Shown here: positions 23,437 to 34,100 of the stretch, piece by piece | Layout of the letters: each line of letters starts with the position of its first letter | Position numbering within the stretch: the stretch's first letter is position 1 | Assembly (NCBI RefSeq): GCF_000003815.2 | Contig: NC_049981.1 | Span: 784,011 to 848,010 of the forward strand | From: Branchiostoma floridae | Lineage: Eukaryota > Chordata > Leptocardii > Amphioxiformes > Branchiostomatidae | Direction: 5' to 3' | DNA: 64,000 nucleotides | Program-made: the position numbers and the translations under genes | The notes under the pieces: model-generated | What the model was told of the DNA's origin: nothing | Seen by the model: the letters and a program-made list of their open reading frames with translations, nothing else | Database searches by the model: none

Positions 23437-24274
23437 CGTTTATGAAGGTTAGACATCCAGGTAAGCAATATTCAAATACAATTCAATCTCTACAACTGGA
23501 TAAAAAACGGATATTTACTTCCGGACGTTTCGAGTGACATCCATCACTCTTCTTCAGCAAAAGCAGAATGAACTAGTCAGAAAAATTCAATACCAGTACA
23601 GCTAACTAGAAAAACTGACAAACCCCACTCCACCCTCAGACAGAAGTTGGTCCATCCAAAGGACCGTGTACAGAAATGCACCAAATCTGACGTCATCTAC
23701 AGACTTAAGTGTGAAGGTCCACAGTGCAACGACACCTACATTGGAGAAACCAGTCAACCACTGAAGGCTAGGTACAAACAACACTGCCGGGCTACAGCAA
23801 GTGGATACTCTTCTGCCATCTACCACCACACTCAGCTACACCAAGGACATTCCTTCAGACTGGATACTACAGACATTCTTGACCGCGAACCACGGTGGTA
23901 CGAACGGGGTGTCAAGGAGGCCATCTACGAGCGGATCTACAACCCCACCTTGAACCGGAAGGGAGGACTGCGCGTAGAACTTTCCAGTACATGGGACCCC
24001 GCCTTGCACAACAAAGGACAATAGTTTTTTCCTATGGTATTGTCTGACCATAGGAACTATGCTAACATGATTTGCATTTGTGTAACCTTTTGCATATGAT
24101 CCTAACGATTTAGTGGTTAAACCAGTTTTTCTAGTTAGCTGTACTGGTATTGAATTTTTCTAACTAGTTCATTCTGCTTTTGCTGAAGAAGAGTGATGGA
24201 TGTCACTCGAAACGTCCGGAAGTAAATATCCGTTTTTTATCCAGTTGTAGAGATTGAATTGTATTTGAATAAAA
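23437..24274 (+). mobile_element. Penelope-like element with GIY-YIG domain
   Basis: 838 bp flanked by a 13-bp target duplication CAGGGTAGATATA (23424-23436 and 24275-24287). Nearly perfect 148-bp inverted ends lie at 23470-23617 and 24123-24270. Between them 23647-24024 encodes a GIY-YIG nuclease-type C terminus (CNDTYIGETSQPLKARYKQH, YNPTLNRKGGLR), typical of Penelope-like retroelements. The reverse transcriptase is absent, so this is a truncated, non-autonomous copy. It is nested in the hAT-like MITE. Confidence 0.85.
24183..24226 (+). ncRNA. Hammerhead-ribozyme-like motif in element end
   Basis: CTGAAGA, then a 6-bp hairpin GAGTGA-TGGATG-TCACTC, then GAAACGTC, matches the order of the hammerhead core (CUGANGA, stem II, GAAA). 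Penelope-like elements are known to carry hammerhead motifs in their ends. An extra A separates CTGAAGA from stem II and I could not draw a convincing stem I, so activity is uncertain. The same motif lies inverted in the left end. Confidence 0.35.
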
Positions 24275-24719
24275 CAGGGTAGATATAGTTTATAGTCATT
24301 TTTACAATGTTTTGCGGTCAATCGTACAGAGGCAGTTAGTCTTGCAAGAATTTATAATGGCAGTGGGAGTAAAACAAACGACAAAACATGCTTTCTTGTT
24401 GCGAAATGGGTCATTGTTTTCAGTATATCGTCCATCCATATGGTTTCACATACTGAATCAGGTCCAGGTTCAGGTTTGGACCTGGACCTGATCTTTTGGA
24501 CCTGAATCGTACCTGGGCCTGAATTTTCTTTACCGGTACCCACCCCTTCTGCTGTCTGTATGCCTGGTATCTTCAACAAAACGCCTCTTTTTGACTATTG
24601 GTAACAGAGGCCTGGAGTATCCTCCGTTTGAGTTTGGAGATGAATTGTTCAGGTGTGGAAGAAGTGGGACCAGAGTGCGTCTTACCACAGGGTGCTGATG
24701 TGACATTGGGGATAGTACA

Positions 24720-25810
24720 GATAGTACCAAAGCTATCAAAAGCAAATATTCGTCTGCGTGGCCGCGTTAGATTCTGGGATGAATGCATGCAGGTGTATCA
24801 AATACCTGTCTGGTTCCCTTCCTATAAAACGTCCACAGGTAATTAAGCTGGGGATAGTCGAAAACACTTCAAACTGTAAACAACTAAGATGACCTATAAC
24901 CCCGACAACATGTTAAAGGTAACACATCGTAACCGTACAAGAAAAGTGATATTTTTGACAAAGATTGAAACAAATACACACAAATAAAGTTCAATTAGCT
25001 TGGGGAAGCTTTCTAGACGAACTCTGTCTCTTTATCAACCCGGAGATCTCATCTTGACGATTGATGGATCTTTTTTTTTTACTTTCTTGTTGCGTTTTGG
25101 TGATCATTGAACACAAATGTTCATGTGAAACGAATATCATGATATGCTAAAGACTGAATCATCATTTATTTTATCATTATTTAATTTGGACAGCTTGTGA
25201 AATGTTGGCCAACAAATTTAGATATTCTAATTTCAGGGGGATATAAGTCTTTACCTTTTTGTCAAATTTTGACTCATTCGATTGAAAAGTGAGCCTGTTT
25301 TAAAATCCCTTGTACTATTTTTTGACCTAGCCTCGTAACCAAGGATACATTCTCCTGTTCTGTCATGTATTAAAACCTCCAAATTTTCGTTGTTTTGTAT
25401 GGCACTCCAAACATGTGTACTGTACGTAGATCCCATACTGTTGATTACTATGGCGTCGCATACCCCCGTATCAGATACATGTAGACCCAGCCAGTGCATT
25501 CCACCTACGAACCCCCCTCCCCCGAAAAGTTTGCAATGGCAAATGGCTTGATTCTGCACCTGGTGTCCAGCCTCTCTTCAGACAGCCGAGTGTCCTCCGT
25601 TAGAGTTTGTAAAGGAATTGTACAGGTGTGGTTCTAAGTAGTGGGACCTGTGTCTTATCACATGTGGTATATGTGACGTGTCAGATAGACCCAGGCCATT
25701 CCATCTACACCCCTATCCCGCAGTCAATCATAGTGACCGGCTTGCTTCTCTCTGTATGCCTGGTATCTTCGACTAAAAGCCTCTCTTCAGACTACTTTGT
25801 CATCATCTTT
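24720..25810 (+). pseudogene. Decayed copy B of the LDLa gene 5' end
   Basis: 24720-24840 matches the promoter block of copy A (CTGCGTGG..., GGTGTATCAAATACCTGTCT, TATAAAA at 24823-24829). 25395-25650 matches leader and exon (CTGTTGATTACTATGGCGTC, GAGTGTCCTCCGTTAGAGTT, TGTACAGGTGTGG) with stops and frame changes. A second fragment at 25680-25805 repeats leader and signal region (GGCTTGCTTCTCTCTGTATG). No coding function. Confidence 0.7.
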
Positions 25811-26083
25811 CGTCTTGCCTATATATGATGTGTTTATATAAAGATACTTAGCATTCATTCATTAATTCATTCATTTCCTTCTTTTATTCCTCTGCTCTGG
25901 GAGAGCATAAAAATTATTTCCAATTATGTACAAATATCAAAATATAAAACGCAACATAATTACACCTCCTCTCGCTTCAAAAGTTTCTGGAACAACCGTC
26001 CTGCGTTTCTGTTACAATTCTGCACACACATAGTTACACCTCGTCTTGTCATAAACGTTTCTAGAACAACAGTCCTGTGTTTC

Positions 26084-26217
26084 TGTTTCATTCATTCATT
26101 CATTCATTCATTCATTCATTCATTCATTCATTCATTCATTCATTCATTCATTCATTCATTCATTCATTCATTCATTCATTCATTCATTCATTCATTCATT
26201 CATTCATTCATTCATTC
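26084..26217. repeat. (ATTC)n microsatellite
   Basis: About 33 uninterrupted ATTC units, 350 bp upstream of the LDLa gene start. It may be the tail of a lost LINE copy, since the same tetramer ends the LINEs in this window. Confidence 0.95.
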
Positions 26218-26563
26218 TTATCACTGGAGGTATATGCGGTGACCTTGATGGCAACCAATCATAGCCGTGCAAGTCACGTGATGCATCATCCGCCTGCCGT
26301 ACTAATAACTTCTGGAGATTGCCGAGAATATTAATCAATTCTTTGTTGTTTATAGGCAGGGCAGTATGCCTATTGTCCCGTATTGTCACGCATCCTCTGG
26401 AGCCTGATAGCAGGAGTACAAACCCCGCATCATCGTAAGTTAAGGCATTCCAAAGATGTACACGTACATACAACACTGTTGATTACTTTGGCGCCGCGCA
26501 CTAGCCGTGGTAGACTCTGAGCAAGGCTAGCCACCTACACCCCCCTCCCACCCCAAGCCAGGC

Positions 26564-28145
26564 ATGGCGACCAGTTTGCTTCTGTTTCTGTTGCTGGGAT
26601 CTGTCTACCACGCCTCTCTTCAGAGCGTTGAGTGTCCTCAGTTCGAGTTTGGAGATGAATTCTTCAGATGTGGAAGTAGTGGAGACTGTGTCCTCGCCCA
26701 GGACGTTTGTGACGGCGAAGATGATTGTGCAGAAGGTTTAGATGAAGGAGATTGCTGGAGCAAAGCGTGTCCACAGTGGGCGCCCCCGGACGACTTTTTC
26801 AGGTGTGAAAGTAGTGGAGCCTGTGTCCATCAGTTGTACACATGTGACGGTAACCACGACTGTCCTGACGGTTCAGATGAGACGGATTGCTCGGGCGGAG
26901 GGTGTCCCCACCCCGAAGATTTCAGGTGTGAAAGTAGCGGAACTTGTATCCATCCGGCAAACCAATGTGACGGCATTGATGACTGTGCAGACGGCTCAGA
27001 TGAGGAAGACTGCTGGACCAAGGAGTGTCCCGATTCCGACAACTACTTCAGGTGTGAACGTAGTGGAGCATGTGTTTATCAATCGAATACATGTGACGGT
27101 AACCGTGACTGTCCTGACTGGTCAGATGAGAAGAATTGCTCAGTCGGAGAGTGTCCCTTTGCCGAAGATTTCATGTGTGAGAATAGTGGAGCATGTATCG
27201 TCGAATGGAATAGGTGTGACGGTAATCATAATTGTCCTGACGGTTCGGATGAAAGGGATTGCTGGAGTGTAGAGTGTCTCGAACCCAACAATTTCAGGTG
27301 TAAAAGTAGTGGAACTTGTATCCATCCAGCAAACCAATGTAACGGCGTTCATGACTGTGCAGACGGTTCAGACGAGGAAGGCTGCTGGAGCAAAGAGTGC
27401 ACCCAATGGTTACCCTTTGCCGTTTACTTCAGGTGTGAAAGTAGTGGAGCATGTGTCCCTGAATGGTTTACGTGTGACGGGCGCTACGATTGTCATGACG
27501 GTTCAGATGAGAAGGATTGCTGGAGTGAAGAGTGTCCCTTTCACGACTATTTCAGGTGTAAAAGTAGTGGAGCCTGTGTCCAACAGTCTGGACTATGTAA
27601 TGGTTACGATGACTGCCCTGACAGTTCGGATGAAGACTGCTCGAGTGAAGAGTGTCCCGATCCCGATTTTTTCAAGTGTGAAAGTGGTGAAACCTGTGTC
27701 CATCCGTCAAAGCATTGTAACGGCATCAATGATTGTATCGACGGTTCAGATGAGAATTGCTGGGACACAGAGTGTCCCTTTAAGGACGCTATAAGGTGTG
27801 AAAGTAACGGAGCCTGCCTCAGTCCAGAACAATTTTGTGATGGACACCGTGACTGCCGGGACGGTTTAGCATTAGATGATGAAGATTGCGAAGAGTGCCC
27901 ATATCCTAACGATTTCATGTGTGAATACGGTGGAATGTGCATCCGTCCGGAGAAACACTGTGACGGTTTCGAGGACTGTTTTGACCACTCAGATGAGGAA
28001 GACTGCTGGGGCAAGGAGTGCCTTGTGTCCGAGAGTTTCAAGTGTACAGTTAGCGCAAAATGTATCCTTGACACGAAGCGCTGCGATGGGATTGTCAACT
28101 GTCACCGCTATGACGTCCGCGACGACTCCGATGAGAGTAGCTGCG
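26564..28145 (+). CDS. LDLa gene exon 1: signal peptide and 12 LDLa modules
   Basis: The ATG at 26564 begins [20 protein letters not shown], a clear signal peptide. Twelve LDLa modules follow without an intron, each near 40 residues with the CDG..DC..GSDE..C core. Modules 3 and 6 are almost identical ([19 protein letters not shown]). Modules 10 and 12 have insertions before the acidic motif ([22 protein letters not shown]). Donor G|GTAAGC is in phase 1. Confidence 0.95.
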
Positions 28146-31100
28146 GTAAGCTCACTTTTTCATAATTTCAATCATTCATGGAAAGTGGGCATTGTAATGT
28201 ATGAAAATGATTTAACATGGGCATGACGAAGAATACAAACTATTACTAGCAAAACTAGTTTTTAGATTTTTAGGTAGCTTTGCTAGTAATATAATATATA
28301 GATTATGAAAATTAGGACATCATGTACATTTTTAGCAAATGCTACAACAGTCTTCGTTAGCCACACGGCAAACATCAAAATTACTTCACGGAGGATTGTG
28401 TACTATGGACTCTTGTTGCTTTATATACATGACTGACAGCTACATTTGTATATTGAAATGTCTTTATATCTATTCATATAGATAAATATTTGAGGGAAGG
28501 GGGATACATACATCGACAAGGCAGATATAGATATCTATTGATTAGTCAAATGCATGATAGATAGTGTACGGCTGTGCGGCATGCATAAAAAGCTGTACAA
28601 GCGATCCCTAACTAAATAATTCAAATGTAAATACCTGGAACATTTTGGCGACAGCTATCAGCTTCTACTCAAAGAAATACATGTATATGTGGATTATGAG
28701 AATGTCTGTTACAGAAACGTAATATATAGAGGTAAAGAAAGCGCCATTACTGAAAAGCACTAAATAGGTGTTTGGCCACAATGGCTTTGTTTTGTGGATG
28801 GCATCTACTGGAGACGTTGATCCCCAAAACAAATGCGCGAGGACTGAAAAATAAAAAATAAAAAAACACAAAATGCAAAAAAAATGCTGCTAAACCACAG
28901 GACTAAATATGCAGTACATTTGTTTCCAGACTTGGTTATACATACTATATAACCTCCTTGGTTTGGCCTATGCTTGCCCTAGTAGGACTGTACGAGACAA
29001 ACGTTTCCATTTCAATAATGCTATTGATGGGAATAATAGGCATTGTGGCCAAATGGCATGCATTAACCGTGGGAGTAAGGGAGCAAAAGGTCCTCTGGCA
29101 AGTATAAACTTCTGATTGACCAGAAATGCTGTTGGGTCACATGTAGCCACAGTTTTTTCAAGAGAACAGGCGAAAAATCAATTCGCGCGGATATTATCCA
29201 TAAAATTAAGTCAGTGCGGGTTTAATAAGAAATACCTAGTGCTGAAACCGTTCTATGATATGATGAGGTTTCAGTTATAAGACCATTTGTTACTGAAACT
29301 TACTGCATGCGGGTTATGAAGATACCTGTCCAGAAAGAATTACACTTTTGGTGATAAGAAAGAACAGATGCCGATTGAAACTTGTTAAGAGAATGGCAAT
29401 CATTCGCGACTTAGGAAAGGTTTTTACTGAACACGTTGTCAGACCAGTACCCGACAGAACCGGTATGAAATTCCAAAGTCAAAGATAAAAATGTAGAATT
29501 ATCCGTATGCTCTGGCAACGGCCATTTTTATTTTGTGTTTTTCATTTATTTCCATGAGGGAGGGGGTGAAGACGGAGAGGCTTATGTTGTAGTTGTGGCG
29601 TTTTTAACGGATAGGCGTATGATGTAATTGTGGCGTTTTTAGCATTTTGATTTTTAATTTTTCATTATTATGTTTATGAAATGTAACACCTTTTTGATTT
29701 TTCATTATTATGTTTATGAAATGTAACACCTGGGTAACACCAAGGGGGGGGGGGGGGGGGGGGGCTCAGTATCCGGCAGTCCACCGGGACAAATTTATGG
29801 CTTCGGAGCCCGGCCGGGGGTGCATTCCTGAAGGGCACCGGTGCCTTAGTCTTACGTAATAGGCAAGAAGTGTCTTTTTACCTTCCTATTATGCAATATG
29901 TGCATAAAGTAAAGAAAAGGATATTTGTTAACAATTATTACAAAAACAATTCAACAAATATCATTTTCTTTGCTTTTCCATGGGTGCTTTTTGGTGCATT
30001 TGTGTTTTTCTGATGCACAAGTAGTATGGTATCATCAATCAATAGTATTCTCAGAAAAGCACCCATTGGAAAGTAAAGAAAATGATATTTGTCAACAATT
30101 ATTACAAAAAAAATACAACAAACATCATTTTCTTTACTTTTCCATGGGTGCTTTTTGATGCATTTGTGTTTTTCTGATGCACAAGTAGTATAATATCATC
30201 AATCAATAGTATTTTCAGAAAAACATTGCTGTTTGGTGAAGTTTGGGCACAATGATATTACATGGCACAACTCCCTGGCTAGTGATATTAATGTCTGCAC
30301 ACATTGCATGATGGGAAGGTAAAAAGACACTACTTGCGTAGTAGGAAACACGACAGTGGAGTGAAAAGGCGTTATATGTTGTACAGTGTGTACCAGTGTC
30401 GAGTTCCCGTGTACAAACAGATGTGTGGCACCATCTGGAGTGTGCGACGGAGTCCCTGACTGTGAAGACGCATCGGACGAGCTGCTGTGTCGTGAGTTTT
30501 ATGCAAATCACAATTAACCCTTGTCCTGCTGGCTATTTAATTTTGTGGCCAATTTAACCTCCCAGAGCTGATGGCTTCATCAGATAACTAAAACTTGACC
30601 TGTTCTGTACTGCTGCAGATTTACTCCCCCATTCGATGGACTTTGCAGTGGTATGCAACTTTTACATGAGGAATACCCAAAACTCATAACAATACAGCTC
30701 AGCATGACAAGGGTTAAATAGGTCCATCCCGAATATAAACGGGCTCAGCAGGAAAAAGGTTTTAACAATGTAGTGCTTAAATGGTATGATGTAGCGTGGT
30801 GCAAGTACATTTATATATAAGCCCCTACATCAGCCAACTTTCAGTAGCTTCAAAATGTGACATTTTACTTATCGCATGCAATGCTCTGATGGCATTTGCA
30901 ATGGTGTAAGTTACTTCTTAACAATTCGCCCATTGAGAAATAAGACATAGGACATGAATGCTTGTCTAATGATTAGATTGCCAAACTACATGACTGAAGT
31001 GATAATATAAAATGAACTTTTGATAAACTGCACAAGAAGATTATGTTTTAGGTTAAATCTTTGACTGGCTTAGTATATATATATATTCTTTGTTATCAGA

Positions 31101-34100
31101 ATAACTATATAATAATAATAATGCTGTGGATAGATCCCCATGATATTTTTGCAGATAAGGTGTTGATGAGACGAAGGTCTTGCTTGATAATGAGTCTCCA
31201 AGCGGATTTCTTGGGTACTGCAGGGAACTGATGTCTGTTCTATTTACATTTCCTATAGAGTCCTGTGTGGATAGAGGACTGTGGCAGTGTGACAGCGGTG
31301 AATGCATCAACAACTCCTCGGTCTGTGATGGAGACAAGGACTGCTCTCCTGGCACAGACGAAGAGAACTGTCTCGGTAGGTTCTTTCGAAAAAAAAAACC
31401 TACTCTCCAAGCAGAGGTCAGGGTCCAACTGTTGTTTGACGTTTTTTTAGTCGTTTTCATCGGGCTTTCTATTTTGTACACTTTCTTGATGTCTCGCGGC
31501 CGCAAAAGCCCGATAAAAATGACTAAAAACGTCAAAAATCATCCGGAGTCTAACCTCTGCTTGGAGAGTAGGTTCTTTCATGTTTATACAAGTTACAGGT
31601 ACTTCAAGTCAAAACATCATACAAAAGTTTTTATTTTTCTATGTTTACCATTCATTCTGTATGTTGCAATTAGCCCACGGGCAAGAACTTGCAAAATAAA
31701 CTTTCATTACTATCATTTTGTTGTGTACATATGACCTGTGTTCAACCCAGTGGGTATATATGTACAATAAAACTCATCATTCTTTTATTTATTGTTTACA
31801 GCACCCTGCAATCGTCTCCAGTTGGAGTGTGACGGTGGATGCCTGCCGAAATACCGCGCCTGTGACGGGCTGGAGGACTGTGCAAACGGGGAGGACGAGA
31901 TGAACTGTACTGTTGGAGGTCAGAACCGATCAACATGTCTTTATCATACACCACGGAAAATAGCTGGCACAATTGAAATTTCACCCACTCTAGCAATGTC
32001 AACCCAATGTTACATTCTGTAAAACACAGACTGGGAAAATACCTAAGCTAGCAAGTTCTTAGCCTCCATTACAGTCTTGGAACGGGTTTGGTATTTTGGG
32101 GGGGGGGGGCGTTAGTTCGCGTTTATCAACCTTGGTTAGGTTCTCTCATGCCGGCGGGAAATGGAGTTTGCTGAGGAAGGGAGTTTGCCGTGAAAGGTAG
32201 TTTTGCCCCGTTTGGAAACAGTACAGGCTTCGAAACAGGGCGAAAATACCTTACACTGCAAACTCTCTTTCCCGGCATTAGAGAACCTAGCCAATCGTTG
32301 AAAATCGCGAACCACCGCCCCCAATGAATATCAGTCCCGTTCGAAGACTGCAATGGAGGCTATCAAGTTCTCACTTTTGTGTCACCGATCTTTCTTCACT
32401 TGGAGCTAAAATCCGCATTGCAACGCATCAACAACCCCCGTCTTTGCCCAATTGTTTTAGTTAGCAACAGTCATCAAAGGTGACGTTATATATCATAGAT
32501 GATTGCATAGTAACTACCTATGAACCAACCTGTTTTCTTTACAATTGAAATTAAAGAAAGAAATTCCCCCGCACAGGTTGTGGTCCTAAGCAGTTCCCCT
32601 GCGCGGACGGTACCTGCCTGATGGAGTCTCAGCTGTGTGACAACCGGACGGACTGTAGTGAAGGGGAGGACGAGGAGGACTGTGGAGGTAGCTCTTTGTT
32701 CTCTGTGATGGCCTCTTCTCTCCGAAATCCGAAAAGAGGAGGCCTGCCTCACCACATTCTATTAACCTATAAACATCAGCAGTATCAGCAGTATTCTCCA
32801 ACCAGCACAGTGGCGCACCCTAGGTGGCCACTTACACAAACTACAACCCATACTGGCCAGAACTGACACCTATAAGTGATTAAATTTAGTGTTTTTTCTA
32901 CAAACAGTTATACCAGAGTGGAACGCTCTGCCTGGCGTGGGAAATGTAGATGTAGATGTAGATGTAGATGTAGATGTAGATGTAGATGTAGATGCAGATG
33001 CAGATGTAGATGTAGATGTAGATGTAGATGTAGACTCATGTGTGACCCAAGGGCTTTGAAACGGAGATGTGTGCCGGGCTTACGCATCACAATGTGATGT
33101 ATGGCAACTTTAGCTTTAGATGTAGATGTAGCTAGATGATACGCCAAATAGCATTTTTTCCAGCATCGGGATATTACTTTTGGAAACGTCCAGACATTCC
33201 AGCTGCAGATAGCATCACAATCTTTCATCAGTAACACAAAGGAGATCTTTTGTACTGAAGACAGCAATTCACAACCTTGCTGATAGCATTTTGCATTGAA
33301 ATCTTTTTTAAGTGGGTAGGACATACGTGAAATACATCATACTTTAGGAATGCATAAACGATTTCCATATTTGATCGCAGGAAAGTTTCTAAGTTTGAAA
33401 AGTCTCATTGTCGGATTCTTTCCTCACAGATGTCCTACCTCCTGGATTTCCGCTTGGTTTGGCGAGTCGGTACATTTCCGATGTTTTCATCACTGCCAGT
33501 TCCGAGTACAAGCCGGAGTTCGCCGCCTCCCAGGCAAGGCACACGCCTCCGACTGCACCGGGGTACTGCTGGGTACCGAGTACAGTGGAGGACCAATGGA
33601 TCCAGGTACACGATATCCTCATTATCTCCATGAAAAATAGAGTTACTGGTTTTGATGTGAATGATGTTTGGAGTATACCTTGAGATCCGCTGGATGGCTT
33701 GGGATGCGGTTGTTTAGCAGGTGGATAGGTGCGGTGATTGTGGCAGGGATGGTCGGTTTTGAGCACCTGTTGATTGACATTGGTACTGCAGTAGTAGAAA
33801 CCCGGGAAGGGGGGTTGTGTTGTTTGTCAGGTCCGCGCTTGAAACTTCTGTAACATCTGAACGAATTATCCTATGACCAAAAATATTTCAGAGAATGTTG
33901 TCAAATCTAAGAAATTTTCAAAAGATCTGAATTTTAGGAAAAGTCGGGAAATTTGGTGGCATTTGCGTAAGCCATTCTGACGTTATGCGACATGAAAGTT
34001 GGTGCGAGCCTCAAAAGACCGCCCTCACCGTTTGTATAGGGTTAAGCCGTGCCGTATTGCCCTAGCAGACTGAATGATATAATCGTTCATCTGTTGTATG

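Larger units (their letters stand above)
23252..24547. mobile_element. hAT-like MITE, split by a Penelope-like insertion
   Basis: It starts TAGGGCTGGGTACCGGTAC and ends GGTACCCACCCCT. Other copies are at 40561-40980 and 53571-54004; the last has a perfect 8-bp target duplication. The inner parts carry ACCGGTTTTTCTTATTG and tandem GGTCCAGGTTCAGGT-like motifs. It interrupts the signal-peptide region of decayed copy A. Confidence 0.8.
22930..24710 (+). pseudogene. Decayed copy A of the LDLa gene promoter and first exon
   Basis: 23095-23229 aligns with 26440-26566, upstream of the intact LDLa gene (TTGATTACTTTGGCGTC; the intact copy has TTGATTACTTTGGCGCC). ATG at 23227 starts MAIAACFC like the intact signal peptide, then is broken by an insertion (23252-24547). 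The exon resumes with TTTGAGTTTGGAGATGAATT and GTTCAGGTGTGGAAGAAG, matching the first LDLa module of the intact gene, then loses frame. A TATAAAA sits at 23037-23043. Confidence 0.8.

Noticed and set aside
26742-28098. Other open frames on both strands of the LDLa exon
   Set aside because: Shadow frames caused by the repeated module sequence; cysteine patterns only make sense in the main frame.
33389-33766. Minus-strand 125-codon frame
   Set aside because: Antisense to the first F5/8C exon.
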